A stretch of DNA of 64,000 nucleotides from Blautia_A ammoniilytica (GCF_025566965.1 NZ_JAOQJL010000011.1:1-64000); one strand, 5' to 3'. Counted from the first letter of the stretch, positions 1-10,462 are shown. Notes: generated by a model from the letters alone, not told the origin. Numbers and translations are program-made.

Positions 1-100
1 TTTTTGCGTATAACAATGGGTCACCACCCGCGAAGCAGGTGGGTTATAGTTCAAAATGCCTACACGCTGCGTAGACATTTTGAACAGGCTAAAGCCGTAC
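1..100 (-). mobile_element. IS200-type element, left-end fragment
   Basis: These 100 bases are identical, base for base, to 15197-15296, the end of the complete IS200-type element that lies beyond the 5' side of its tnpA. The segment holds an inverted repeat (TTCAAAATG ... CATTTTGAA) flanking a small internal dyad, the subterminal hairpin expected of an IS200/IS605 left end. Identity stops after GTAC, which may be the target tetranucleotide. The rest of this copy lies off the left edge of the window. Confidence 0.85.
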
Positions 101-215
101 TGAGATAATGCGCTGAAAGGCATTTGCTCCCAGCGCATTATTTCAAACTATATAGCCAAAAATTTCTCTTTTTCAGTGACTTCTGCTTACATTTTCCAAT
201 GCATTCTAAACTGTT

Positions 216-2683
216 CTACTTCACAGTCACCACACATACACGCCTCTTCTTCCCGGAACGAACCGTGATCCTTGCCTTGCCTTTCTTCTTTGCATATATT
301 TTGCCTTTTGCATTTACAGATACAACTTTACTATTGGAACTTTTAAATGTTACTTTTTCCTGAGAAGTTACCGGAGCTACCGTTGTACGAAGAGTATAGC
401 TTCTTCCTTTTTTCAGCGTCAACCGTGTATTGCTGATCTTTAAAGCCGTTGTTTTTACAATTCCTTGTTGTACATATACTCGTATCTTTTGGGTATACCC
501 GCTGGCAAGCCTGATGGTAATAATCGTATTTCCTCTTGCTTTTCCAGTTACAACTCCCTTTTGTGATACACGGGCAATCTTTTTATTTCCGGTTGACCAG
601 GAAACCACAGAATCTCCTTTGGCAAGACCTGTTACTTTCACTGTATATTTCTGTTTCACGCGCAGACGCAGGCTGGAAACATTCAGCTTTATGGATGGTG
701 TCAGAGCCGGCACTGCAACGGTCATATATGCACCGCAGCTGCAGTAAGCTGTGCGAACACCTTCTTCCAGCGCAGTTGCTTCCTTAGTCAGCTGATATTC
801 TCCATAATGATGTCCTGTTGCTGGAATCACAGTGTCAGCTAACCTTGTCTCATTTGTACCTGCTTCATCACTGAAGTATTTCCCACAAGCATTACAAGTC
901 CAATACTCAGTATTTCCTGCTTCTGTGCAGGTAGCAGCTTTGCTGTCTGTCTTATTCAACTGATGCCCGGTGGCAGAAATCACTGTGTCTGCAAGCGTCG
1001 TTTCCTTTGTGCCTGCTTCATCACTGAAATATTTCTCACAAACACTGCAATACCAGTATTCCGCTTTTCCTGCTTCTGTACAGGTGGCTTTCTTTCCTTC
1101 TGTATGCAGCATATTGTTATGCCCACAGTATATCTGAAACCGAATAGTTATATTTCCTATATATTCTCCGATTCCATGGATTGTCACTTCTGCTGTACCA
1201 ATATCCTGATTATCTTTATAAATCACTCTGTAATCAGTATCCTTAACCAAAACTTTACCATTACAAACAACTTTCACCTCTGGCCGGATAGCATTTCCTG
1301 TATATGCATATGCATCTGATTCCATTGAGGCCGCTGCCTGTGAAAGGAATATTTTTCCTATTATATCTATCAGATAACTGTTATCAGAAATCAGTGGATA
1401 AATAAATGCCTGGGGTGTATATTTAGTGGGAGATGAAAATGTATCCTTTTCAGTTCGTTCTTCCCGAAGTGTATTATGATTGAATCCTTTACTGTTCCAT
1501 CCTGCCAGAAGATAGATCGTACGAATGCCGCTTAACTGGTCATCCCAGGTAGCATCTACCAGATACCAGGTATCATTATCCATCTTTACATAGTTCCACA
1601 TATGTGCTTCCCCGGAACTTGCAGAACTANNNNNNNNNNNNNNNNNNNNNNNNNNNNNNNNNNNNNNNNNNNNNNNNNNNNNNNNNNNNNNNNNNNNNNN
1701 NNNNNNNNNNNNNNNNNNNNNNNNNNNNNNNNNNNNNNNNNNNNNNNNNNNNNNNNNNNNNNNNNNNNNNNNNNNNNNNNNNNNNNNNNNNNNNNNNNNN
1801 NNNNNNNNNNNNNNNNNNNNNNNNNNNNNNNNNNNNNNNNNNNNNNNNNNNNNNNNNNNNNNNNNNNNNNNNNNNNNNNNNNNNNNNNNNNNNNNNNNNN
1901 NNNNNNNNNNNNNNNNNNNNNNNNNNNNNNNNNNNNNNNNNNNNNNNNNNNNNNNNNNNNNNNNNNNNNNNNNNNNNNNNNCTGTTTTTTAGAACTGATA
2001 CTATAAGAATATCCACTTCCACGCATCCAGAATACTTCTGGATAATCATAGGTGAACGCATCCAGTGCTGCCTGCATATTGACACGCACCTGAAGTATGG
2101 CTTCGTCATATGCCTCATCCTGAACCAGCTGGTTATCTTGGACATTCGCCTCAAAGGTAACTGGTTTACTTGCCTGATACTCATAAGAAACTCCGTTAAA
2201 TGTGCTGTAATTCACAAATAAGTTGGAAACATATGTGTTATAAACTTCCAACGCCATCCCATCTAACTGATTGCCATAAGAGCCATCATATTCTTTCAGT
2301 GAAAATACATGAATCCCGTCTGTGTCTCCTGGTTCTCCGTTCACGATCAGCGGAGAATCCAGTTCCTCTTCCACATACTCCAGAATAGTTCCTTCCTGAG
2401 GATCCTGTACATTTGTATCTGCATGGTCTGTAAACAGATTTTCTTCTGCCTCAGGATTAATACCAGCGGTAAATTCTGTTTTCTGTCCTTCTTCCCCTGC
2501 AGTCACTTCTTCTGGCTGTTCCGATTCTTCATCCTGAACATCTGTTATCTCTTGGGCTGCAGCATCTGTGTCGGCAACATCTTCCACATCATAAAACGCT
2601 TCTCCATACACTCCAGATGGTGATACTCCAAGAAGCACAGCCAATACTCCAGCCAGAATCTGATTTCGTTTTTTCATATACAT
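216..2683 (-). CDS. Secreted transglutaminase-like surface protein with Big_2 domains (interrupted by assembly gap)
   Basis: Likely an exported cell-surface protein. The N-terminus (MKKRNQILAGVLAVLLG...) is a signal peptide followed by a long acidic Glu/Asp-rich linker. The segment before the gap is a typical Lachnospiraceae surface-protein region. The segment after it reads SSGEAHMWNYVKMDNDTWY then LVDATWDDQ, the His and Asp part of a transglutaminase-like (papain-fold) catalytic core; the catalytic Cys would fall in the gap. Next come two CxxC repeats of about 60 residues (ATCTEAG ... CSVC / CNAC ... GKYFSDEAG), a third shorter repeat, and two Ig-like Big_2 domains to the C-terminus. The 352-N run (1630-1981) shifts the frame between the two halves, so its length is not reliable; I treat both halves as one gene. 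RBS and ATG lie near 2683, possibly with the second Met (MKKR) as start. The substrate is unknown. Confidence 0.8.
1630..1981. other. Assembly gap (352 N) inside the surface-protein gene
   Basis: Run of N. The coding frames on either side are not in register across this length, so the gap size is probably an estimate. Confidence 0.99.
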
Positions 2684-2868
2684 CTCTCCATTTTTCTGCT
2701 AATACGATCTCTGTTTGCTACTGAAAGTATACCATTGCATGGCTTTCCTTTCCAGTTGTTTTTCGATACCATACGTTAATCTGGCAGCACATGCTGTATT
2801 GCGTAATCCTTCCACATTGGTTATAATTATTTCATCCAAAACTATTGAGAACACGGAGAATCTATTTC

Positions 2869-4878
2869 ATGGACAAGCAAAAAACACTCCCCCAAAACTT
2901 AAGACGCATTCTTCCTTTCCTGATTTTTCTTCTTTTCATAAGCGGCGTATGTGTCATTGTTTACAAAGCCCAGTTCCGGTATGATCTGCACAAACCGGTT
3001 CAATATATCATGATGACAACCCACAAGACCAACGGCGAAGTCATCCTTACCAAAGATTCGCCTTCTCTTACAGAAGAATTTTCCTGTTCGGTACCTGAAC
3101 TGCGAGCATTTTCAATGGAGTGCACTGCCTATCGTGCCAGTTCAGATGCCAGGATTTCCATTACCTTATCTGATACTGAAAGCGGCCAGATTCTTTACAG
3201 GGACAGCCAGAAAATCACCGGATTAATCAAGACTTCCAATTCCAGATACCTGAAATGCTCCTTAGATGAGGAATTTACAGACTCTGAATCCAGGCTTCTC
3301 CGGCTGGAACTTACCCTGGAACATGCACAGGATACAACTTTGCACTTTACAGCAAATCAGAGACAGATCCTTGTATCTTCTTTTAATGACAACCCTGCAG
3401 ACCACAGCAATGTGATTTATTCCCTCAGCTACAGTGACAACAGCTTTATGTCTCTGTTTTATGCTGTTTTATGTGCTGCCCTGCTGCTTTTTGCTGCACT
3501 GACTTATTATCTGATTATGATTCGCTGCCAGAAGATCCAGCAGTTTTTTGTACCGCTTGCACTTATGCTTGGTCTTATTTTTCAATGCCTTGTTACCGTC
3601 CACGGCGTGCCGGACGAGTCCACGCACCTTGACACTGCATATAAGTATTCCAACCAGATCCTTTTTGTACAATCCACTGATACACCTGGCACCATTTACA
3701 AAAGGGAATGCGATGCAAGATTAAGTGAAATGCTGGCAAATGGTCTGGAAAGCAACTCCTATTATCAGCTGCTTTTTCATACCTTAGAACGGCCTTCTGA
3801 TACACAGCTGGTACAGGTTTCCTATATCGATGGCACCAATCTGGTTCCCGGGATCGTATACCTGCCTGCAGCTCTTGGCATCAGTGTGGGACGGATTCTT
3901 GGGCTTTCAGCAATGCTTACTTTCCAGCTTGGCCGTATCTTTAACCTGCTGGTGTTTATCCTGCTGATCCGGCTGGCTATCGGTGTAACACCATACTGGA
4001 AAAACCTTTTCGGTGCCCTTGGATTGCTTCCTATCACCTTGCAGCAGGCTGCCTCTGCCTCTTATGACGCTATTATCAATGGACTGGTCTTCCTGTTCAT
4101 TGCCCTGTGTTTCCATTGCCAAAACACTCAGGTCCTCCATAAGAAGCAATTGATTCCAACAGGGATACTTGCTGTTTTCGTGGCTGTGATCAAAGGCGGC
4201 GTATATCTGCCGTTGCTGTTTCTTTTGATTCTGTGTTTTCATCACAGGTCATCAGGAATGTATCCTGCCCGGAAACGTAAGCTGCTTCTTGGATCAGTTC
4301 TTGCCTTTGTCCTGCTATCAGCACTTGCCCTTGTAAAATTCATGCCTGTATTTCATGACTTTCTGACTTCTGCAGCTGCTGTTGACCAGGAAAATTCATT
4401 ATATACTATTCCTTACGTACTTCAGCACCCGCTGCACACCGTTTATCTGCTGTGGAATACACTGATGAAATGCGGAGATGATCTTGTTCGTGGACTTCTT
4501 GGAGGCATGCTTTCCTGGTTGGATTTCCAGATAAATTGGATCTTTATCATTCTCCTGCTGATCTGCCTGCTTCTGCTTATAAATGTTAACGATGACAACA
4601 AAAGGCTTTCCCGTAAAGCACAGCTTGTGATTTCAGGAAGCTGTCTGCTATCCACGCTGCTGATCATGCTTTCCATGCTGGTAGGATATACACAGATGAA
4701 ATGGAATTATATCCAGGGGCTCCAGGGGCGGTATTTCCTGCCACTTGCACCTGCATTTTTCCCATTGCTGACCACAAATATAGTTTCTGTAAATGTAAAG
4801 CAGGCATCCCGCACCTGGATGGTTCTTATTGGTACAGAGATCTTACTGGTGCTGCAGATGGCAGCCATGATCCTGTAA
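2869..4878 (+). CDS. DUF2142 family polytopic membrane protein
   Basis: About 669 aa. One N-terminal membrane segment is followed by an extracytoplasmic beta-rich region of roughly 180 residues, then about ten hydrophobic helices. The loop after the third helix carries HGVPDESTHLDTAYKYSN, the PDE-x-x-H signature of DUF2142 membrane proteins. These are thought to be glycosyltransferase-C-like enzymes or transporters in cell-envelope polysaccharide assembly; the exact reaction is unknown. I chose ATG 2869 (MDKQKT) because GGAG lies about 11 nt upstream; an ATG eight codons earlier has no such site. It stands alone on the plus strand, divergent from the surface-protein gene and followed by a structured repeat. 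Confidence 0.8.
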   Translation: MDKQKTLPQNLRRILPFLIFLLFISGVCVIVYKAQFRYDLHKPVQYIMMTTHKTNGEVILTKDSPSLTEEFSCSVPELRAFSMECTAYRASSDARISITLSDTESGQILYRDSQKITGLIKTSNSRYLKCSLDEEFTDSESRLLRLELTLEHAQDTTLHFTANQRQILVSSFNDNPADHSNVIYSLSYSDNSFMSLFYAVLCAALLLFAALTYYLIMIRCQKIQQFFVPLALMLGLIFQCLVTVHGVPDESTHLDTAYKYSNQILFVQSTDTPGTIYKRECDARLSEMLANGLESNSYYQLLFHTLERPSDTQLVQVSYIDGTNLVPGIVYLPAALGISVGRILGLSAMLTFQLGRIFNLLVFILLIRLAIGVTPYWKNLFGALGLLPITLQQAASASYDAIINGLVFLFIALCFHCQNTQVLHKKQLIPTGILAVFVAVIKGGVYLPLLFLLILCFHHRSSGMYPARKRKLLLGSVLAFVLLSALALVKFMPVFHDFLTSAAAVDQENSLYTIPYVLQHPLHTVYLLWNTLMKCGDDLVRGLLGGMLSWLDFQINWIFIILLLICLLLLINVNDDNKRLSRKAQLVISGSCLLSTLLIMLSMLVGYTQMKWNYIQGLQGRYFLPLAPAFFPLLTTNIVSVNVKQASRTWMVLIGTEILLVLQMAAMIL

Positions 4879-4881
4879 CAT

Positions 4882-5010
4882 ATTCAAGAATGCCTCGGCA
4901 TTCTTGCTGCGAGGTGCGCGTCATGCAATTGCATGACATACTTCTACTGCGCACCTCTGCAATCCTGCCGGAGGCTATATCAGCTGGGGGATTGACTCCC
5001 AGCTAATATA
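4882..5010. repeat. Structured dispersed repeat, copy 1
   Basis: Bases 4882-5000 match 49634-49752 with two differences in 119. The sequence folds into consecutive hairpins: AATGCC/GGCATT, a long one with GAGGTGCGC pairing to GCGCACCTC enclosing TCATGCAATTGCATGA, and a terminal TATATCAGCTGGG/CCCAGCTAATATA dyad. It starts just after the stop codon of the DUF2142 gene. No ORF is present. It may be a non-autonomous IS200/IS605-like (PATE/MITE) element or a structured RNA. Confidence 0.8.
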
Positions 5011-5058
5011 AAAACCACATAGGCGCATAGCACTGAAATTCATATTAATTATTGCAAC

Positions 5059-5112
5059 AAAAAGCACAGTAGTTAAAGTCCATATTTTCGGACAATAACT
5101 TCTGTGCTTTTT
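5059..5112. terminator. Rho-independent terminator, probably bidirectional
   Basis: AAAAAGCACAG ... CTGTGCTTTTT with an inner GTCC/GGAC stem. It lies 60 nt beyond the pgi stop codon on the minus strand, with T-runs in both directions. Confidence 0.8.
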
Positions 5113-5172
5113 AAATTAAGGGCTTTCACACTCAAAATCTTATTAATATTGATTCATATACCTGATCGTACA

Positions 5173-6753
5173 TCAGATGTTCAGAAGATCGCTTAATTCC
5201 TTCAGTGCACCCTCTGTCTCATGTGCAAGAACCTTTTTGGCCAGAACCTTTCCAAGCTGTACGCCTTCCTGGTCAAAGCTGTTTAAGTTCCATACAAAGC
5301 CCTGGAACATAACCTTGTTCTCAAAGTGAGCAAGAAGAGCCCCCATTGCCTCAGGTGTAAGCTGTTCTCCAATGATAATGCTGGAAGGACGGCCGCCCTT
5401 GAAGTTCTTATTCTGGTTCTCATCTTCTTTGCCGCAGGCAAAAGCAACGATCTGTGCAGCAACGTTTGCACAAAGCTTCTGCTGGCTGGTGCTTCCCTGG
5501 ATCACAACATCTGTACCCATCTGGTTGTTCTTAAAGCCAATGAACTGCAGCGGGATAATGTCAGTTCCCTGATGAAGCAGCTGATAGAAGGAATGCTGGC
5601 CGTTTGTACCAGGCTCACCGAAAATAACCGGTCCTGTCACATAATCTACAGGCTCGCCAAATCTGTTGACAGACTTTCCATTTGACTCCATATCCAGCTG
5701 CTGAAGGTGTGCCGGGAAACGGCTCAATCCCTGTGAATATGGTAATACAGCTGTGCTTGGATAACCAAGTACATTTCTCTCATATACACCGATAAGTGCA
5801 TCCAGCATTGCCGGGTTCTGGAAAATATCCTCATTCTTTGCAAGGGCATCCTCTTCTCCTGCGCCCTTCAGGAACTGTGCAAATACATCCGGACCAAAGG
5901 CCAGGGATAATACTGCACCGCCTACTGCAGATGTGGAAGAGTAACGTCCACCGATATAGTCATCCATAAAGAATGCTGCCAGATAATCATCACTCTTTGC
6001 AAGAGGTGAAGTCTCACTTGTAACTGCGATCATATGCTTGGAAGCATCCAGTCCTGCATTCTTCAGGGCATCTTTTACAAAAGATTCATTGGTAAGTGTC
6101 TCAAGGGTTGTTCCTGATTTGGAAACCAGGATAAAGATAGAATGAGCAACATCAATAGATGCCAGAACTGCTGCTGCATCATCCGGATCTACATTGCTGA
6201 TGAACTTCGCTTCCATCTTGAATTTATTATTTCTCTTTGCCCAGTTCTCAAGAGCAAGATACATGGCTCTCGGTCCAAGGTCACTTCCGCCGATACCGAT
6301 CTGAACAACTGTAGTGAATTTCTCACCTGCAGCGTTTGTGATCTCACCTGCATGAACTTTATTGGCAAAATCTGCGATCTTCTCCTGCTGCTCTACATAG
6401 AAAGCACGTTTATCAACACCATCAGCCTCTACCTTGTTTCCAAGCTGGCCACGTGTCATATGATGAAGAACAAGACGTTTCTCTCCTGTATTGATCACCT
6501 CTCCATTGTAAAGAGCCTGAAACTTCTCTGTAAGCTGTGCTTCTTCTGCCAGCTTCTTCAATGCTTCCAGCACCTGGTCATCCACTGCTTTTGCAGCATA
6601 ATGATAAGTCAGTCCTGCAGCCATGGGAACGCTGTATTTCTTCACACGCTCTGCGCCGCCCTCACCCTTCATCACATCTGCAACATCAACCTTCGCAGTC
6701 TGTGAAAGCTCTTTAAACGAATCAAGTGTATCCAGGTTTTTCCAGGTAATCAT
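5173..6753 (-). CDS. pgi: Glucose-6-phosphate isomerase
   Basis: 526 aa. Interconverts glucose 6-phosphate and fructose 6-phosphate in glycolysis and gluconeogenesis (cytosol). The phosphosugar-binding SIS core is plain: IGIGGSDLGPRAMYLAL and SKSGTTLETLTNE. The C-terminal part includes ESNGKSVNRFGEPV and GTNGQHSFYQL, the two PROSITE-type PGI signatures. The start at 6753 (MITWKNLDTL) has AAGGAGG just upstream; an in-frame extension to 6867 lacks a ribosome site. A sigma-A-type promoter lies 56 nt upstream and a strong hairpin terminator follows the gene, so it is probably monocistronic. Confidence 0.97.
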   Translation of the reverse strand: MITWKNLDTLDSFKELSQTAKVDVADVMKGEGGAERVKKYSVPMAAGLTYHYAAKAVDDQVLEALKKLAEEAQLTEKFQALYNGEVINTGEKRLVLHHMTRGQLGNKVEADGVDKRAFYVEQQEKIADFANKVHAGEITNAAGEKFTTVVQIGIGGSDLGPRAMYLALENWAKRNNKFKMEAKFISNVDPDDAAAVLASIDVAHSIFILVSKSGTTLETLTNESFVKDALKNAGLDASKHMIAVTSETSPLAKSDDYLAAFFMDDYIGGRYSSTSAVGGAVLSLAFGPDVFAQFLKGAGEEDALAKNEDIFQNPAMLDALIGVYERNVLGYPSTAVLPYSQGLSRFPAHLQQLDMESNGKSVNRFGEPVDYVTGPVIFGEPGTNGQHSFYQLLHQGTDIIPLQFIGFKNNQMGTDVVIQGSTSQQKLCANVAAQIVAFACGKEDENQNKNFKGGRPSSIIIGEQLTPEAMGALLAHFENKVMFQGFVWNLNSFDQEGVQLGKVLAKKVLAHETEGALKELSDLLNI

Positions 6754-6808
6754 GATTGATTCCTCCTTAATCGTAATCTGTTCTTGTATTTTCTCTTTAT
6801 TCAAAGCC

Positions 6809-6837
6809 ATTATAATATTAAGGATGCTTAAATTCAA
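6809..6837 (-). promoter_or_regulatory. Sigma-A-type promoter of pgi
   Basis: On the minus strand TTGAAT, 17 nt, TATAAT, located 56 nt upstream of the pgi start codon. Confidence 0.75.
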
Positions 6838-6893
6838 CCCCGTTCTTTCCGGAATTATTCTTTTCAAAAAAGTGAAACATCCTTACATCAGCT

Positions 6894-8081
6894 TCAGGCC
6901 AGCAATCCTCCAAGTGTATGTCCGATCATTCCCTCTGCCGGAGAAAGTCTGAAATTATCCAGAATGGTTGCACCGGACACTGCAAAGGTATCCTGAACCG
7001 GCAGCTGCCCGCCTTTCAATCCAGGTGAATAAATCAGCAGCGGAGTCTGCTCTCTGGTATGGTCTGTGCCTGTATAGGTCGGATCATTTCCGTGATCTGC
7101 AGTGATCATCAGAAGGTCGTCTTCCCGGATCAAAGGCAGCAGCTGTGTCAGCTTTTCATCGAACTTCTCCAGTTCCCTGCCATACCCTTCCGGGTTCCTT
7201 CTGTGTCCCCACAAAGCATCAAAATCCACAAGATTTACAAATGTCAGACCATGAAAATCCCTTTTTGCAATCTCTATAGTCTGTTCCATTCCCTGCACAC
7301 TGCTGTCAGAATGGTATTTTTCAGTAATGCCCTGATTGTTGAAAATATCTGCGATCTTGCCTACACTGATCACATCATATCCTGCATCCTTTAATATATC
7401 CAATGCTGTCTTCCCAAAGGGACTTACTGCATAATCGTGACGGTTTGGTGTCCGCTTAAACTCTCCCTTTTTGCGTCCCACGTAAGGTCTTGCGATCACA
7501 CGGCCTACCTTCCATTCATCCTTCATGGTGATCTCACGGGCGATCTCACAGCATCTGTATAATTCATCCAGACCAAATGTCTCTTCATGCCCTGCGATCT
7601 GCAGCACGGAATCTGCAGAAGTATAAACGATCATATCTCCTGTACGGATCTGATGCTCTCCCAGGTCATCCAGGATCTTAGTGCCGCTCTCTGAACGGTT
7701 TCCTACAATCTTATGACCGGTTCTTTCTTCTAATTCATGGATCAGTTCCGGTGGAAAACCATGCTCTGTAAATGTTTTAAATGGTGTGGTGATATGAAGC
7801 CCCATCATCTCCCAGTGACCGGTCATGGTATCCTTCCCCAGGCTGGCTTCATTTAAGCGGGCATAATATCCTAAAGGATGATCAGAAGGTGCCACATGTG
7901 AAAGTGTGCACAAATTCCCAAGCCCCAGCTTTTCCATAGCCGGAAGCTTCAGTTCTTTTACTGTTTGGTCAATGTGTCCAAGAGTATCTGCACCTGCATC
8001 TCCATACTCTGCAGCATCCTTCATAGCTCCAATTCCAAGAGAATCAATTACGACCAGAAAAATACGTTTATATTTTCTCAT
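6894..8081 (-). CDS. deoB: Phosphopentomutase
   Basis: 395 aa, full length for the family. Converts (deoxy)ribose 1-phosphate to the 5-phosphate in nucleoside salvage. It is an alkaline-phosphatase superfamily enzyme with N-terminal metal-binding VVIDSLGIGAM, the GADTLGHI segment, and C-terminal metal ligands in LLMITADHGNDPTYTGTDHTRE, where the His and Asp residues sit. ATG 8081 follows AAAGAGGTAG. It lies upstream of pgi on the same strand but pgi has its own promoter. No other nucleoside-salvage gene is adjacent. Confidence 0.96.
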   Translation of the reverse strand: MRKYKRIFLVVIDSLGIGAMKDAAEYGDAGADTLGHIDQTVKELKLPAMEKLGLGNLCTLSHVAPSDHPLGYYARLNEASLGKDTMTGHWEMMGLHITTPFKTFTEHGFPPELIHELEERTGHKIVGNRSESGTKILDDLGEHQIRTGDMIVYTSADSVLQIAGHEETFGLDELYRCCEIAREITMKDEWKVGRVIARPYVGRKKGEFKRTPNRHDYAVSPFGKTALDILKDAGYDVISVGKIADIFNNQGITEKYHSDSSVQGMEQTIEIAKRDFHGLTFVNLVDFDALWGHRRNPEGYGRELEKFDEKLTQLLPLIREDDLLMITADHGNDPTYTGTDHTREQTPLLIYSPGLKGGQLPVQDTFAVSGATILDNFRLSPAEGMIGHTLGGLLA

Positions 8082-8162
8082 TTGGCTACCTCTTTCTTTT
8101 AATTAGCCTATCGCTCTTTCTTTCATCTGCTCAGTCTTTCACAGCTCATTTTACACCATCTT

Positions 8163-9134
8163 TCACTTTCCGTCCACAACTCTCCCCAGACGGTTGTATA
8201 TGGTATAAGCATCTTCAATGTGGGGAATAGGATCGTTGTCGCTATATGCTCCTGCTGTCACCAGAATGTACTCTCTGTCTTTAATCCTGGCAAAGCTTGC
8301 AAGGCAATGGCCAGCCACATCCGTATACCCAGTCTTCCCGCCCAGTATCTCTCCTCCGGTTACAGACGGATCAGGCATATTCTTAAGCATACTGCTGTAA
8401 TAGGTGATCCCGTCCGGGTGAAGGTTGGTTCCCTGGGAAGTATGTCTGACTGCCTGGGCAATCTTGCGAAATACCGGATTATGCACTGCATAACGCATAA
8501 GAACTGCAATGTCCCGGGCTGTACTGTAATGCTCAGGATCATGGAGTCCTGTACAGTCACAAAAATGGGTTCCATCCATCCCAAGCTTTTTTGCTTTCTC
8601 ATTCATTTTTTCCACAAATTTTGCTTCGGAACCGGAAATATCCTGTGCCAGTGCCAGACAGCACTCTGCTCCGGATGGCAGCATAACACCATATAACAGA
8701 TCCAGAGCTGTTACCTTCTCACCAAGCTGAAAGCCTGCCTGAGTGGCATCATGCTTGTACAACTGATCAATGTCATCCCCTGAAAGGGTTATCTGCTTCT
8801 GCAATCCTGGTAGTGCCTCTATAGCTACAATCGCTGTCATAACCTTTGTCATGGAGGCCGGGTACATCCGTTCCTCTCCTGATACCTGACTGATCACCTT
8901 ACCGCTTCTTTCATCCATAAGAACTGCACAGGTACTCCAGATCCCGGACAAATCTAGGTCAGCGATCACAGGAGAAGAAAATTTCCCTGCTATGTCTGCT
9001 GCAAAAGAACTAACACCTCTATTCCATCCCAGGGCACATCCAAAGGCTGTCAATGCCAGAATCTGCACCAACAGACAAATCAGCAGCCGTTTTCTATAAT
9101 TTCTCCGTCTGCGTTTCCTTCGCCCTGCTGCCAT
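8163..9134 (-). CDS. D-alanyl-D-alanine carboxypeptidase (peptidase S11)
   Basis: 323 aa. Trims the terminal D-Ala from peptidoglycan stem peptides outside the membrane. A basic N-terminus and one hydrophobic helix (residues about 18-38) form a signal anchor. The S11 motifs are YPASMTKVMT (Ser nucleophile, Lys), LPSGAECC in the SxN position, and GGKTGYTD (KTG). In the second motif Ala replaces the usual Asn. The protein ends soon after the transpeptidase-like core and lacks the C-terminal PBP5 beta-domain. RBS AGGAGGAG precedes ATG 9134. A terminator separates it from rplA upstream. DacF-like is the nearest description. Confidence 0.9.
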   Translation of the reverse strand: MAAGRRKRRRRNYRKRLLICLLVQILALTAFGCALGWNRGVSSFAADIAGKFSSPVIADLDLSGIWSTCAVLMDERSGKVISQVSGEERMYPASMTKVMTAIVAIEALPGLQKQITLSGDDIDQLYKHDATQAGFQLGEKVTALDLLYGVMLPSGAECCLALAQDISGSEAKFVEKMNEKAKKLGMDGTHFCDCTGLHDPEHYSTARDIAVLMRYAVHNPVFRKIAQAVRHTSQGTNLHPDGITYYSSMLKNMPDPSVTGGEILGGKTGYTDVAGHCLASFARIKDREYILVTAGAYSDNDPIPHIEDAYTIYNRLGRVVDGK

Positions 9135-9156
9135 CCTTTCTCCTCCTTAATACAGG

Positions 9157-9198
9157 AAAGCCTCCCCGGTGCCCATACTGGCTCCGGCGGAGGCTTTA
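9157..9198 (-). terminator. Terminator of the rplA operon
   Basis: AAAGCCTCC ... GGAGGCTTT stem with a further inner GCCGG/CCGGT-like pairing, located 19 nt after the rplA stop codon. It closes the operon before dacF; no rplJ or rplL follows. Confidence 0.85.
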
Positions 9199-9216
9199 TC
9201 TTACTGTCTTAATCTA

Positions 9217-9909
9217 TTAAGCTAATTTCATTGGGTTGATCTTCACACCAGGTCCCATTGTAGGAGCGATTGTAACGCTTCTTAAATACTGACCTTTCAG
9301 TGTGCTCGGTCTTGCCTTTAAAATAGCTCCAATCAGCGTCTGGAAGTTGTCGCTTAACTGCTCCTCGGTAAAGGAAGCTTTACCAACCGGAACATGGATG
9401 ATATTTGTTTTGTCAAGACGGTACTCGATCTTACCGGCTTTGATATCATGAACCGCTTTTGTAACATCCATGGTTACAGTACCAGCTTTCGGGTTTGGCA
9501 TTAAACCTTTCGGTCCAAGTACACGACCCAGACGTCCTACAACGCCCATCATATCAGGTGTTGCAACAACAACGTCGAAATCCAGCCATCCTTCGTTCTG
9601 GATCTTCGGAATAAGCTCCTCAGCTCCTACGAACTCAGCGCCTGCTGCCTTTGCTTCCTCAGCTTTAGCGTCTCTTGCGAATACAAGAACACGAACCTTT
9701 TTACCTGTTCCATGTGGCAGAACAACTGCACCACGGATCTGCTGATCTGCATGACGTCCATCGCAGCCTGTACGGATATGAACTTCGATGGTCTCGTCAA
9801 ACTTTGCAACTGCAGCTTTTTTCACTAAGCTGATTGCTTCTGCGGTATCATATAATGTTGAGCGGTCAACTGCTTTCGCAGCTTCCACATATTTCTTTCC
9901 TCGTTTCAT
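9217..9909 (-). CDS. rplA: 50S ribosomal protein L1
   Basis: 230 aa, normal length. Binds 23S rRNA at the L1 stalk and helps release deacylated tRNA; in many bacteria it also represses its own operon. Family motifs include MKRGKKYVEAAK at the N-terminus, GRLGRVLGPKGLMPNPKAGT and the C-terminal TIAPTMGPGVKIN. RBS AGGAGGTT precedes ATG 9909. Co-transcribed after rplK with a 56-nt spacer. Confidence 0.98.
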   Translation of the reverse strand: MKRGKKYVEAAKAVDRSTLYDTAEAISLVKKAAVAKFDETIEVHIRTGCDGRHADQQIRGAVVLPHGTGKKVRVLVFARDAKAEEAKAAGAEFVGAEELIPKIQNEGWLDFDVVVATPDMMGVVGRLGRVLGPKGLMPNPKAGTVTMDVTKAVHDIKAGKIEYRLDKTNIIHVPVGKASFTEEQLSDNFQTLIGAILKARPSTLKGQYLRSVTIAPTMGPGVKINPMKLA

Positions 9910-9965
9910 TTCTATAACCTCCTGTGGTATTTGCGGGGAAAAGCCCTCCCACTATCTACTTATAA

Positions 9966-10391
9966 TCAATCAACTACTTCGATTCCCATACTTCTTGCAG
10001 TACCAGCAATCATGCTCATAGCTGCTTCGATGGATGCTGCATTCAGGTCTTTCATCTTCAGCTCTGCAATCTCCTGAACCTGAGCCTTTGTAACCTTTGC
10101 AACTTTTGTTTTGTTCGGTACGCCGGAACCAGATTTGATGTTTGCAGCTTTCTTAAGAAGAACTGCAGCCGGCGGAGTTTTGGTTATGAAGCTGAAACTT
10201 CTGTCTGCGTAAACAGTGATAACAACCGGAATGATCATATCACCCTGATCTGCTGTTCTTGCGTTAAACTCTTTTGTAAACTGAACGATATTTACACCGT
10301 GCTGTCCAAGAGCTGGACCTACAGGTGGTGCTGGAGTTGCTTTACCAGCGGGAATCTGTAATTTTATATAGCCTGTTACTTTTTTTGCCAT
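9966..10391 (-). CDS. rplK: 50S ribosomal protein L11
   Basis: 141 aa. Forms the GTPase-associated centre with 23S rRNA and is needed for the stringent response. MAKKVTGYIKLQIPAGKATP, then PALGQHGVNI and the C-terminal IAGTARSMGIEV are typical. I place the start at ATG 10391 because AGGAGGTG lies just upstream; a GTG three codons earlier is too close to that site. Confidence 0.98.
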   Translation of the reverse strand: MAKKVTGYIKLQIPAGKATPAPPVGPALGQHGVNIVQFTKEFNARTADQGDMIIPVVITVYADRSFSFITKTPPAAVLLKKAANIKSGSGVPNKTKVAKVTKAQVQEIAELKMKDLNAASIEAAMSMIAGTARSMGIEVVD

Positions 10392-10462
10392 TTTCGGCAC
10401 CTCCTATGTGGTATTGGCGGGGGTATATCCCTCCCACGATATCGTGTTACCTGATTAATAAT

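Noticed and set aside
4701..5006. Plus-strand ORF through the structured repeat
   Set aside because: Overlaps the DUF2142 gene end in another frame and then reads hairpin DNA; same string appears at the second repeat copy only because the DNA is repeated.
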